Below the pieces are notes generated by a model. That model saw nothing but the letters and a program-made list of their open reading frames with translations. It was not told where the DNA came from and did not search any database. A program made the translations under genes and the position numbers. A stretch of 64,000 bases of DNA, from contig NC_080046.1 in assembly GCF_012489685.1 (NCBI RefSeq), forward strand, positions 65,115,984 through 65,179,983, in the 5' to 3' direction. Positions 24,601-34,624 of this stretch are shown here, piece after piece; the stretch's first letter is position 1; each line of letters begins with the position of its first letter. This stretch comes from Lotus japonicus. Taxonomy: Eukaryota; Streptophyta; Magnoliopsida; Fabales; Fabaceae.

Positions 24601-27600
24601 CACAGCTAGTAACCTTGATTTATGAAGTTGTGACAGAGAATTTAGCCAATTTCCAGTCAGCAATTCCAGTGGTCTTTGCAGCTGATATGCTTGAGCACTT
24701 AGTTGATCTTGTGCCTTCAGAATAGTACTCAACATTTCAGGTACTAGCTCTTCTTCTAACCATGATACAAGAAGCATGTAGCAGTATTCCCCATTATCAA
24801 ATATATAATGAGCCCACAAATCCTTGACTCGACCAGTAGTAGAGTCACCATGAAAAATCAGCCCCCTACTTCCATGCGAACAAAAGTGAAAAGAACTCAA
24901 AGTACTCCCAAAAGGTTGATGCCATGCAATATGTTCTTGTCTTCCCCTTATTTTGTTGAACTCAGTAACTTGTGAATCCCAGTTTTGAAATTCAAATTCT
25001 AATCCGGTAGAGACAATGAGCCAACATGAGGCAACACTTGCTGACCCAATTGTTGCTGAAAAGTAAGAACAACCTCCAGGATCCCAATGTGTAAAGCTCA
25101 AGGCAAATGAGAAAACCCAACTTCCCTTAGAGCCAACATCAGCATTTAAATTCTGATTAGGTGTCTTATCTAATGACCCTAATTCATGAGGTTGCAGCTT
25201 CAAATTTTCCCAATAAATGACTATCTCTTGGCAATGCTTCCAATTCTGTTCAAGTCCCCACCTCAGTATATGTAACTCAGTACCTGGGAGAGCCCAATTC
25301 CTTAATTCCCTTTCATTAGAAATAGTAGGACGACACAATGTAACAGCCTTATGCACATGGGTCAGAGTTTCAGGAAATTGGTAAAACTCCAAACTATAAC
25401 TTGGTTTTCCTTGCCATAAGCATGACACCACCATGGTATCTAAAGTTTTGGGTGAGTGTGGGATTTTATGCATGTTTGCAATTGCTAATGAAGATGAAAC
25501 ATGGGTACTTGCAGAACGAATCTTATAGAAAACCAGCTTCATCTCTTCCATTTGTGTGTCCTAGCAACTGGGCTAGGCTCAAAAATATCATTTCAACCTG
25601 AAACCTGTTGCTAGTAGGGGCATGTGTCATTTTTACAATTTCAGAAGATATATTTTGTACACCATGATTCTCACCCTCTAACACGTGTTTCTCTTTATTT
25701 CCAGTAGCAAGTAAATACTTGTCAAACAATTTTGTGAAAGTAAGACAACCACTCACCTCATGGGCCAGGCCCATTAGGTTGGGAGAAGAACCCAATCCGT
25801 ATGGTTTCCATTTTGCCCATGCACTTGCCTTCAGACTTCTAGAGACTTCTGCTACCTTCTCAAGTGATGATAGGAACCCAATTGTTAGGGATAGGCCCAA
25901 TACTACTAGAGTCCATGGAAGTAAGAGGAAGAGGTGCAATGCACCAAATCAATTCCCACGAGAGGTGTAACCACCTGCTGAGGTGTCATGAGCTGTGCAG
26001 GTAGTGGGAAAGAGAGAGAGATTGAGGTTATATAAGCATGTATTGTGTGAGAGAGAGGTTAGGCTTGAATTGAGATTAGGCTTGGACTTGGGAGAGAATA
26101 GAGACACTCTCTAATTTGCCTCTGCTATCTTTTCGTTTATTATCTTTTTCCATATGTAACTACTGCTACATTGATTCTTGGTGATTTCACCAGAATCTCA
26201 GTAAATAATACAAGTTAATTTCAGTCTATTCCTTCCATTTTTCTGGGTTCCTAACATATACCAATACTTCAAGCATGTTGATAGTTGATACAATGCCTTT
26301 TATTTAAAGTATAATACAAAGAATCACCTCTTACCCCTGGAGTCTTTCCTAGGTACTTTTTTAATTCTTACCACTCCTCAAACTAGAAGCTTACAATAGG
26401 AAGCCCAGGCTCAAAGAACAATATAGGGAAGCCTAATGAACTTCAGCAACACACAAATGATTTCTTTTTTGCTTCTAGATTGAACTGCTGTTTATTCTTG
26501 TTACTGGTAGATACTTGGAGAATTCTGTTATTCATCATAAATCGCTATATAAAAAGTAATCACTTGAGTTGGTCTGAAGGAAATAAGTAATTTATAAATA
26601 AACTGTTAATTATTATCTACTAAATCAGGCTGTAAACTTATATATGGCATTATGATTTTAGGAGTTAGCTACTTGGATGTTTTCTCTTGAGCCTCTAGGT
26701 GAATACATCCTAGCGGGAATTCGAATCATTCCTAAATGTTATTGCACTTATCTCTTCTTTGCTTTCTCTGAACTTCGCTGTCGCTTTTCTTCTACGATGT
26801 GCAAAATAGTAAATGCAATATCACATGTCTCAAAAGAATGTGAAAGCTCAAACTCAATCATACTCAACAAATTTTGCTAATTGTCACTTAAAGTTTGTTC
26901 AACGAAGTCATGGTTATTCTGTTTTCTAATTTTGGCAGAAAGCTGAGCCTCAAATTTCTAAAGTGGATTCAAACTCTGATGTGGAAATCATTGAAAGTCT
27001 GATGCAGACTCATGATGCAACATTAAGTAATCTTCGGTCACGCTTGACAAAGTTACAGGTAATTTTTGGTAGTTATTGATATTACTAGTTTGCATGCAAG
27101 GTCTTTATTAAACCTTAGTCATTATTTTAGTCTTAGCCATTACACTTATATCAGTGTTTGGCTCTCAAGAAACAGAGTGATAAAAATAGGCAACATTTGT
27201 AATCAATATCTTCTGACTAGTTATTGGTTATAACAAATATTTGTAGGTGGTGCGGCATTTTTGGGAGCGCAATGATATTAAAGGTGCTATCAATGCTTTG
27301 AGAAAGCTGCCGGATCAATCTGTGAGTATTTTTGCAATAGTTATGTCTTCTTAGCTTCTTGTTCTGTGTTTAGTGCTATTTAACTAGAAATAGGTGGTTT
27401 TCTCATTGAATAAATTATCCTGAAAATAATTTTATTCTGACGTAGGTTCAAGCAGATGTTATTAGTGTCCTTGTGGAAAAGATGGAGATCCTCAGCTTGG
27501 ATTTATTTTCTTGCTTATTTCCTGTGCTCACAGGCTTGTTGGATAGCAGGACAGAAAGGCAAGTGTTTATTATAGTGGCCTGAAAACTCGTGGTGGGAAT

Positions 27601-28149
27601 TGGTTGTGGAATTGTTTATAGGAGCTTGTTATCTATTGTTTGTTTCCACTGATGGCTGCCTCTGAAAAATTGAATTGAGACATTTACTCTTTTCTTTATG
27701 CGCAGACATGTAAAGGTGTCACTGGATTTGCTGTTAAAGCTTGTAGCAGTTTTTGGTCCAACAATACGCGCAACCGTTTCAGCACCTCCCTCTGTTGGGG
27801 TTGATCTACATCAAGAGCAAAGGTGCCCTCTATTTTCACTCAATATTCCTTTCTATCTTGTGTAGTTTATATGTGAATGAATCTAACTTGAATGAAATCT
27901 CGAGGACAGGCGGGAATGCTGCAACCAGTGCTTTATGCAATTGCAAAAAACCCAAATGGTTCTTCCAATACTGATACGGTAATCATACAGTCTTTTAGTC
28001 TTGCCGACTTATTTATATATTGAAAATGTATATGCAGAAACTGAACCTCAGCTTCATTTTTTTTCTCCTGATTTTCTTTTCACTGTAGGAGGGGTGGTTT
28101 ATTGGCAAAGTCTGCCCTAGAGCTAAATCTAGTTCTTCAACAGTCCTAG
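12614..28149 (+). CDS. KTN80: Katanin p80 WD40-repeat subunit B1-like protein
   Basis: This is the regulatory subunit of katanin; p80 proteins target the p60 AAA ATPase that severs cortical microtubules. Coding exons are 12614-12638, 13130-13260, 13651-13768, 14092-14318, 14430-14532, 17222-17292, 17434-17508, 17612-17755, 18066-18237, 18965-19483, 20074-20130, 20212-21131, 26939-27058, 27247-27321, 27446-27558, 27706-27822, 27910-27978 and 28089-28149. Together they give 1038 codons. An N-terminal WD40 propeller occupies about residues 1-300 ([15 protein letters not shown], then [25 protein letters not shown]). A charged linker follows with the [16 protein letters not shown] motif, then six 35-residue repeats at about 642-851. 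The conserved C-terminal p60-binding domain is at about 855-1038 ([20 protein letters not shown]). The intron after 27558 has a GC donor. Intron 5 holds a foldback and intron 12 holds an LTR retrotransposon. Confidence 0.93.
15228..16766. repeat. 1.5-kb inverted repeat (foldback) in katanin intron 5
   Basis: Two arms of about 750 bp are reverse complements of each other with scattered mismatches, meeting near 15995-16010 (AAAGATAAATATTTATCTT). Matched landmarks are TTGGGTTAGGCCTAACTC at about 15276 against ATTAGGCCTAACCTAAAT at about 16711; TAGTCAATTTGGGACATC at about 15358 against CCCCAAATTGACTAGAGA at about 16628; and the ATAGACAATCTATACTG region at about 15948 against its partner at about 16048. 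An open frame at 15616-15807 in the left arm has no recognised similarity. No clear target duplication was found, so the element class is open. Confidence 0.8.
18594..18813. mobile_element. Tourist-like MITE in katanin intron 9
   Basis: This is a 220-bp element with imperfect inverted ends (GGGCCTGTCTAGTTTC against GGACCTATGTGGCTTC). It is flanked by TTA on both sides (18591-18593 and 18814-18816), the target preference of PIF/Harbinger MITEs. It has no coding capacity. Confidence 0.6.
20493..21122 (+). repeat. Six in-frame 105-bp tandem repeats inside katanin exon 12
   Basis: Units start at 20493, 20598, 20703, 20808, 20913 and 21018, exactly 105 bp apart. Each encodes a 35-residue unit running [18 protein letters not shown] and [17 protein letters not shown]. 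Copies differ by only a few bases: unit 3 has V to A, unit 4 has I to M and N to K, unit 5 ends with A for P, and unit 6 has P to L and G to D. Because 105 is a multiple of three and units contain no stop in several frames, the antisense strand is also open for over 200 codons; those are shadows. Two older, diverged relatives of about 43 residues precede the array (20250-20490), sharing FExxExIxxSED and SLPxxNxARE. Confidence 0.95.
22064..23634 (-). pseudogene. Retrotransposon gag-like gene, frameshifted
   Basis: The minus-strand ORF opens with [20 protein letters not shown] and continues with the Trp-rich segment [20 protein letters not shown], typical of plant LTR-retrotransposon gag proteins. 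A long acidic and proline-rich region with repeated RPPPKPP-type motifs follows. The frame stops at 22489 and resumes as [11 protein letters not shown] in another frame. The duplicate copy near 25553-25861 reads through continuously ([14 protein letters not shown]). Comparing the two shows that copy 1 has two extra bases (TA) in a TA run near 22505, which breaks it. No zinc knuckle is visible. The 3' end runs into the truncated LTR. Confidence 0.7.
23667..23678 (-). other. Retrotransposon primer-binding site (initiator Met tRNA)
   Basis: On the minus strand TGGTATCAGAGC begins one base after the end of the central LTR. This is the usual plant primer-binding site complementary to the 3' end of initiator methionine tRNA, and it fixes the direction of the internal element as minus. 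Confidence 0.85.
23932..25551 (-). CDS. Second retrotransposon ORF of unknown function (539 codons)
   Basis: This long open frame on the minus strand lies between the duplicated gag piece and the polypurine tract, running on into the LTR. It has no protease, reverse transcriptase, RNase H or integrase motifs. It contains repeated segments: [32 protein letters not shown] and [13 protein letters not shown]. Near the end, [15 protein letters not shown] resembles the LEDK tail often seen at the C-terminus of plant Ty3/gypsy polyproteins, so it may be a decayed or rearranged polyprotein tail. Whether it is a real protein is unknown. The start at 25551 is simply the first ATG. Confidence 0.45.
   Translation of the reverse strand: MEEMKLVFYKIRSASTHVSSSLAIANMHKIPHSPKTLDTMVVSCLWQGKPSYSLEFYQFPETLTHVHKAVTLCRPTISNERELRNWALPGTELHILRWGLEQNWKHCQEIVIYWENLKLQPHELGSLDKTPNQNLNADVGSKGSWVFSFALSFTHWDPGGCSYFSATIGSASVASCWLIVSTGLEFEFQNWDSQVTEFNKIRGRQEHIAWHQPFGSTLSSFHFCSHGSRGLIFHGDSTTGRVKDLWAHYIFDNGEYCYMLLVSWLEEELVPEMLSTILKAQDQLSAQAYQLQRPLELLTGNWLNSLSQLHKSRLLAVEPYQAFNVGSHGNFKEILSMGMEEYELKKVLTTPQQNQPLSLMFLVENELSIQTAQVVTTILGSLVALHGLITGQNLLDQDDLAIESKGNYGLAYARSLSCFTHWNSRGCSDFSATTWPTYFQQWDPGGRFYSPYSDSAGKWIKGRLLQVTLGAATYIQEGFSTSILEDKDVLRGGVMIGTQLLGIGPILLESMEVRGRGAMHQINSHERCNHLLRCHELCR
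24069..24086 (-). other. Polypurine tract before the central LTR
   Basis: On the minus strand TTTTGAGGGGGGGAGTGA abuts the TGATAGG start of the central LTR, as expected of the plus-strand primer of an LTR retrotransposon. The outer right LTR at 25868 keeps only the last bases (AGTGA) of the same tract. Confidence 0.75.
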
Positions 28150-29971
28150 CTGAAGATGTTATGTGAAATTCAATTCTTAGAGTAACTTGTCAGAATATGC
28201 TCTTAGTCAGGATGGTGCACAAAACGTGAAGCTTTCGTGTCGGTTTATAATAATCATAGCCTACAGCCTACAACCTACAATTTTGTCTTGATGATTTGCT
28301 CAGTTGACTGTCATTATCGGCTTTGTTGATGGAAGATCATTTTAGAATGTGAGAAATCTGAACGAGTTCTTTTTAGACACTTGAAGGTGGAAACAGCCAT
28401 CTGAGGGTCTTGGTCTTCAACAATTGTGAATGAAGGCTTGTGATCCTAACTTCAATTCCCTGATCTTGTCTATTGCATATATGTATCTTTTTTGTTGTTC
28501 TTCAATTTGTAACTGGTAATGATACTGACCCCTATATGTTAACCCCAAGAGGGTTAATCCTTAATAGTGTCCATTATCAACAAATGTATCAATCAAATGT
28601 ATGTAGTAGCCATGCATATTTCTTTGTATATGTCAATGTTCAATGAAATGGATCTTCAATTTTTTTTTCAAAATGCTCTAGCATTTGTTTAAACAATCAA
28701 ACATACATTTATTTATGCGGTATGTCATGCAATTGTTACGCTTGGCCATAGTGAAGCCTTTGAGGAAGACTTCTTGATGATGACTATGTTTGGACAACTT
28801 GTAGGTATGTAGTGAGTGTGCTGTTTATGTTTCACTCGGTTGATCGTTGACTGAGATAAATTTCGCTTTGGTCGTCCTAACTAGCTAACACACTGTTCAT
28901 TTGACTGTAATGATCATTTGGACACTCTACGATATTGGGTCTAATGATCATTTGGACAGTCTAGAACAAATATAGTTACTATGCAGTTTCCTATGTTGAT
29001 GCGCCAAGTAAATGAGCTTCATTTTCCACTTGAAAAGTGATTGGCAATTTCTAGGTAAAGTCAATACCGCCTCTAATGTTGTTGTCAGTAGAAAAATATG
29101 AAGTCACACAATGTGGTTTCTAGGTAAGTAAGCTCCAATGCTTAATTTGTCGGGCTAACTTCATCGATCTCTGTCATAATCACGCGGTTATGATAAGAAT
29201 GAAGCCATGAACACATGCACTTTTTGTGTTTTAATGATTATTCCAATGCTAGTTGATCATATAAAAACTAAAAAGCATTATTGAATATTGACAACTTCAG
29301 GTTGATTACACCTTTTTTTTAAGTAAAATCTTTATTGAATAAAAGTCGAGATACAAATGATCTCAATAATGGAATAATTCTCTTGAAAATGGAATAATTA
29401 CAACGACATAAATAACGATTGTAAACAATGACCGTAAATAACAACTACAAACAATGGCCACAATTAACGAATGCAATCAACGCGGAACTACTTGCCATTT
29501 CACAACTGATTTATAATTAATATTTTTTTCGATCCTCCGGGTTCAATTTCTTATAATAGAATAAATAATTAGTTTGCTTCAAAATATATTATTTTATTTA
29601 TTTTAAATTAGTTTCAAATTATTTGTTTTTTAAATATTTTTTATATAACATTTTTAATATACGAGTGTAAAGAAATACAGAATTAAACAAATAAATCTAG
29701 ATATTATTGTAAATTAATTCAGAAAATAGAAATAAAATTCAAGGTTTTTTTAACAGTTAAATTGGATCAATGTTAATAAAAAAACATTAATTACTCATTT
29801 TTTGGCTTAATTTATACTCATAAGTTCATTAAAAATCTTAATTTTCAACAATTTACAGGTTTACTTTTTAGTTTCATAAGTTCAGTACTAAAATTCTTGG
29901 TCAAGCTCATCAAATTTCACACTTTAGATAAATTGTCACCACAGCCACGTGTATAAAAAATTCTCTTCATT
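28150..29971. other. Katanin 3' end and intergenic DNA
   Basis: This contains the katanin 3' untranslated region, then unique AT-rich DNA. Small direct repeats include TAATGATCATTTGGACA near 28910 and 28945. No gene is seen. Confidence 0.55.
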
Positions 29972-30008
29972 TATTTTAAAGTTTTTTTTTTAAACATATA
30001 GAATAATA

Positions 30009-31175
30009 TTAAGAGCGGGATGACATCGACGCCAAAATGTCAGAAATTACAAATGAGCTAGAAGCCGGGGGAACTTCCTCAATCCACACTAAACCGACGT
30101 ATGTGGAAGCTTCCCGGGCAAGAAAATCAGCAATAGTATTGCCAGAACAACGAACAAAAGAAAAACGAACAACATAAAAAAAACGACAAAGACCAATGCA
30201 TTCACAAACAAGAACTGCTAAATAAGACCTCCCATCTGGAGGTTTCTTCCATCGGTGGAAAAGCCGGAGACAATTCGTTTCTAAACAGAGAGACCGGAAA
30301 CCCATGTCAATGGCCAGCAACATGGACCACCGTAACGCCAAGGCCTTGGCGAGAACTGATGAAGAAACCATTACCAGAAAGCTAGCTGCAGCAGCCAGCA
30401 CCAAACCTTCCTCATCGCGCAACACCATGCCTAGTCCCGCATCCGCATCAGATTTGAAAGAGGCATCGAAGTTCAGCTTCACAAGTCCCGACGCAGACCG
30501 CCTCCAAGACGAGCAAGCTTGCACCGCCGCTGAAGGTGTTGAAGGCGTAGGAGCACGTGCATATCCCAGACCCGAGGAGCGTTGCAGTGCCGCTTCGCAG
30601 GAGAAACGACGACCATCAAACACCGCTCGGTTACGGGCTTCCCACAGAGCATAACAACCCGTTTGCCACTAGGCAACCCCATCCAGATCTGCTACTCGCA
30701 TAAAATGCTGTAAAAAATCACTCACAGTAGGGAAAATCTCCAGGCGAAAAGAGAGAGACCAAACCAAAAACATTTACTCGCTGGGCAGTGTAGCATGACG
30801 TGATTAGCCATCTCTGGTTCTAGCTCACACAATCCACACACGGCATCAACATCCATCCCTCGCCGGTGTAGAACGGCTCTCATAGGGAGGTAATTCGAGC
30901 ACCACCGCCACGCCACTTCCTTGCATCGAGGAAGGGCTGGACTTTTCCAGAACTTGGCCCATAAGCTTCGGGAGAGCAAGGTACCTGAGCTTGAGGATGA
31001 TGCTTCATGACCTGCTGCAAAATTCATAACAAAATGATACCCAAGCTTTGTTGTGTAAACACCATCAAGCGAGCTAGGCCAATATAAGGAATCAGGTCCA
31101 CCATGCATTGGCAAAGGAATAGCCAATATTTGCTTAGCTGTGGAAGGACATAAAGCAAACTCAATTAAATTGTTA
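30009..31175 (-). pseudogene. LINE ORF2 C-terminal fragment: zinc-binding and RNase H domains
   Basis: The zinc-binding domain (RVT zinc-binding family) is read from 31175 down to 30722: DGVYTTKLGYHF, WAKFWKSPALPRCKEVAWRW, then the zinc ligands in CGLCELEPEMANHVMLHC. The RNase H-like domain (RVT_3 family) is read at 30623-30009: KLNFDASFKSDADAGLGMVL, and the end motif CSGNTIADFLAREAS. A frame break separates the two at about 30650-30720. The fragment continues on the far side of the Helitron at 35336. It is not expected to be functional. Confidence 0.8.
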
Positions 31176-32511
31176 CTAGGATAGAGCCCGTTTGCCCGTG
31201 CGATGCACGGGTAATGTTTTACTAAATCAATTATTAATTGCATTGAGTAATTGATATATACGGATTAATACAATGATATATTTATTAAAACATACAATTT
31301 TAATTAGTAAAACATTTATATGTTATTATTATCTTTCTTTATGTCTAAATGTTTCATCTTACTTATAAATAGTAATTGGATAACTCTGTAATATTAAGTT
31401 TGGTTCACATTTTAAATAAGCACATGGCTTGTGAGTGTGGATTCATGATCCATTGCTAATATAAATCTATAGTGACTAAGATAAAGCACAAAAATGAATA
31501 AATAATTTCCTTGTCCATGAATTTCCTTATCTTCTTAAATTATTACATTCTGTACAAAATTGACCCTTTTAATATGAACCATTGATAATTTGCTATAATC
31601 TCAACAATGTAATCTTTTACAATACATGGTTCATCACAATAAAGCAAGTCCAAAAAAAATTCAAGTCATGCTTGACATCTTATATAAAAGATTATTTTTC
31701 CGCACCTCTAAATTTTTGGCTGATCATGTACCTCTATAGTAAAATCTGCTTGATTCAAAACTTTTCTCCCTCAAATTTTAATAGAAACTGAAGAGAATGA
31801 TGAAGAGCATGATAAACCAATACCACATAAACCTCCTCGTTAGTTCTTTCATAACGAACCGAAGAGTTCACCTCCTCGTTAGTTCTTTCATTTACAGACA
31901 AAATGATAACACAAAAAATCTAAGGAAAGGGGTTTCATCTCCTATCTCAGAAGAATGAAAAAGACATCACAAAAAACATGATTTCTTGGGCCTTCAGAGA
32001 CTAATCAATGAAAATAAATAGAACTATTCATTACACAATTCTTGGAGAAACAGTACCCTTAACAACCCAAGAATATTATGCATGAAAAAAATATCATACC
32101 TTTTGTACTTTGTATATGAGTCTATAATTCAAGAACTCCATGGCAAGGCTAAACCTTTCAGCAACAAACCCAAATAAGAAAGTGGGGGTGATAAGACATA
32201 GGGAGAAGTAAGAAAAGAATAATGAAATGAAACAAAAAAAGAGATTAGGAACACTCAATAAAGTTAATAAGAGACCGAAGTAAGTACCATTTCAGAATTT
32301 GATAAAGACAGGGATAGTTCATTATCACCTCAGGAGTGTATCATATTAAGAAAGAAAAGAACATGTCACAAGGACCAAAATCACATAGATTAAGTACGAA
32401 CCAAGTTCATCAACCAAATTCAGTTCACTTCAACTATCAGTCATAGCTATCCATTTTCTACATTGACTACCCTTATATTGAAAAAGAAAAAATATATCCT
32501 TTGAATACATT

Positions 32512-32667
32512 AGATCATGCCAGAAAGCTCTGAAGTACATGAGTTCAATTTTTCTAAAGTGTAAAGCAAGTAGCTGAATTCAAAAGACTCTGATATCATG
32601 CCAAAAAGCTCTCAAGTACCTGAGTTCAATTTGTCTAAAGTCTAAAGCAAGCAGCTGAATTCAAAAG
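32512..32667. repeat. Two-copy tandem duplication inside the Helitron
   Basis: Two units of about 77 bp with a few differences each run from ATCATGCCAGAAAGCTCT (or ATCATGCCAAAAAGCTCT) to GCTGAATTCAAAAGAC. No coding function is suggested. Confidence 0.7.
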
Positions 32668-34387
32668 ACAGAGTCATAGTTATTCAACGAAACTAATAAA
32701 GCTTGCAAAATAGGTTAAAACTCAAGCAATGTTGAGTTTTCCATAAACTGTGGCTTCTTAAAAGATCCTTAAACTTCCAAAACTTGGATAAAAACCTTGT
32801 GATCATCATTTTTCTTACAACCAATGGAATTAAGAAAATCAAAGAAGAGAGTTGGAAACTACTTGGGCAGTAGTGTTTAGGGCCTTTTTTTTTTCACTCA
32901 CATTGCCAGCAAGGCTATATATACTCTAAATTTGATGGATCAAAGCCTCACAACCAAAAGTAACTCTAAATCAAAAATAGCTAGATAATCCAAATTTAAT
33001 TATTTAAAAGCTAAGGTTTCAAGTAAGTGATAGTTATTTCCAGTAGTCTGAGATTTTATATGTACTATTTCAATTGCAACCACAATAGATGAACCAGTTA
33101 TTACAGAAAGGAAAATTCCTATCATACAGCAAACACCATGGCTATTCTTTAAGGACATGATAAAAGGAATGCATATATGAATTTTACAACAGATGCACTT
33201 TTATCAATATTAGCAAAATAAGATGCCAGATCAAACTCAAAAGTTGCGGACTAAAATGATTGATGAAATAAGAGATAGATGATTGAATTTGAAAAAAGGA
33301 TATAAACCTTATTAAAACCATGAAGAGCCTCAATCATAAAGGTTGAATACATAGAGAAAGGCAAACCAGTATCTGCACAAAAAGTAGAAGTGATATTTCA
33401 TTAAAATATAGATGTTAAGATTGATAATAATTCTAAAGCTCAATTATCACAAGCCCCATCAAAATAGCATACCACTGATCAGCCATACCAACAATATAAT
33501 GATAAAGAAACTTCACCCCAAAACATAATGCTCCAGAACAGGATATCAAATAGAAAATAATGAATTGCAAAGCATCAAAGTAGTTCAGGTGAAGTTGAAG
33601 ATGCACTACAATGGGTAGTGTCCATCATAAACCATAAACCAAAAAATAACTTTATTCTTTAGCAATATGAGGTGTCACAACTAAAAAACATACCTATTCA
33701 ATAAAAGTGACTGGAAATAAAAAAACTATAGGCATTTGGACAAAATAAGTTGGCTGAATCAATTAATCCATATATGTAGTCATAAAGCATAAACAGAAAA
33801 GTTAATAAACACAACAGACAATGAAGAAATAGCAAAACACCAAGAATGACAGGCCCCTTTAGGCCTTTTTTACACTAATGTAATATCTAATCACAAAAGG
33901 CTAACAAAGTAACTGTAACAATTTCAAATACTTTTCTCAAATGGAAACTTGAGATACATTTAAGATGAGCTCACAAACATTAAAAACAAATCGAGAAAAT
34001 AAACCTCTAAAGGGTAGAAAAAGTAGTCTAATACCCAAATATTTGCATGCCAAAATGAGCACTGAGATTTTCAAATGATAAAATTTTAAAAACCAAGTTT
34101 TAAGCTTCCTGAGCAAATTTTTGGATTAAGTAAGTTGAACTACAACTCCCCTAACTTATAGCAAGAAGCTTCACATAGAAGCAAGCAAATTCTAAACGTG
34201 ACACTTAGATATTACATGTTAATATATGCAGTACTTTATATCAAGATTTTATTTATTTTATTTTTAGGTAATGTAATAGGGACATGCCCAAGGAGCAGCA
34301 GGGACAATGCAGGACTTAAATTTTAGATGCAGGTGATACCTGAATTGGAAAAATTGGAGGTAAGATATCTAGTTTCAAGCTTCCACC

Positions 34388-34624
34388 TCAGGATAAACTG
34401 TCTACTGTCCTCCTTACAATCGACTGTGGATCTTCCTCCTTCTCCTTCAAGTTTTTACTGTCCTCATTCTTGTTCTCACCTAACCCACTGGCCGACAGTC
34501 CTTCAGCAAAATCAAGATCATAATTGCCAACTATGGAGTTCCCTTTCTGATAACACTTGCTCTGATCTTTCATGCTTCTTTTCCAGCGCATAAGCTTCGA
34601 ATTTGCTGAAGCAGGACCAGACAT
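34388..34624 (-). other. Open frame in the Helitron, possible captured exon
   Basis: A 78-codon frame on the Helitron coding strand begins MSGPASANSKLMRWKRSM and is rich in charged residues (Glu, Lys, Asp, Asn). The stretch upstream (about 34625-35330) reads like a promoter and leader, so this may be the first exon of a captured host gene. I do not recognise the protein, and it could be chance. Confidence 0.3.

Larger units (their letters stand above)
21711..26256. mobile_element. Rearranged LTR retrotransposon in katanin intron 12
   Basis: The insertion is flanked by a 5-bp target duplication TATAC (21706-21710 and 26257-26261). Outer LTRs are both in plus orientation: 21711-22084 (374 bp, lacking the last 15 bp) and 25868-26256 (389 bp, TGATAGG to CTAACA). 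A third, complete LTR (23680-24068) lies in the middle in minus orientation. It is followed on the minus strand by a primer-binding site and gag, and preceded by a polypurine tract and a second open frame. A gag segment is present twice in the same orientation (about 22404-22720 and 25553-25861). No reverse transcriptase or integrase is seen, so this copy is non-autonomous. The interior is inverted relative to the outer LTRs. Confidence 0.85.
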
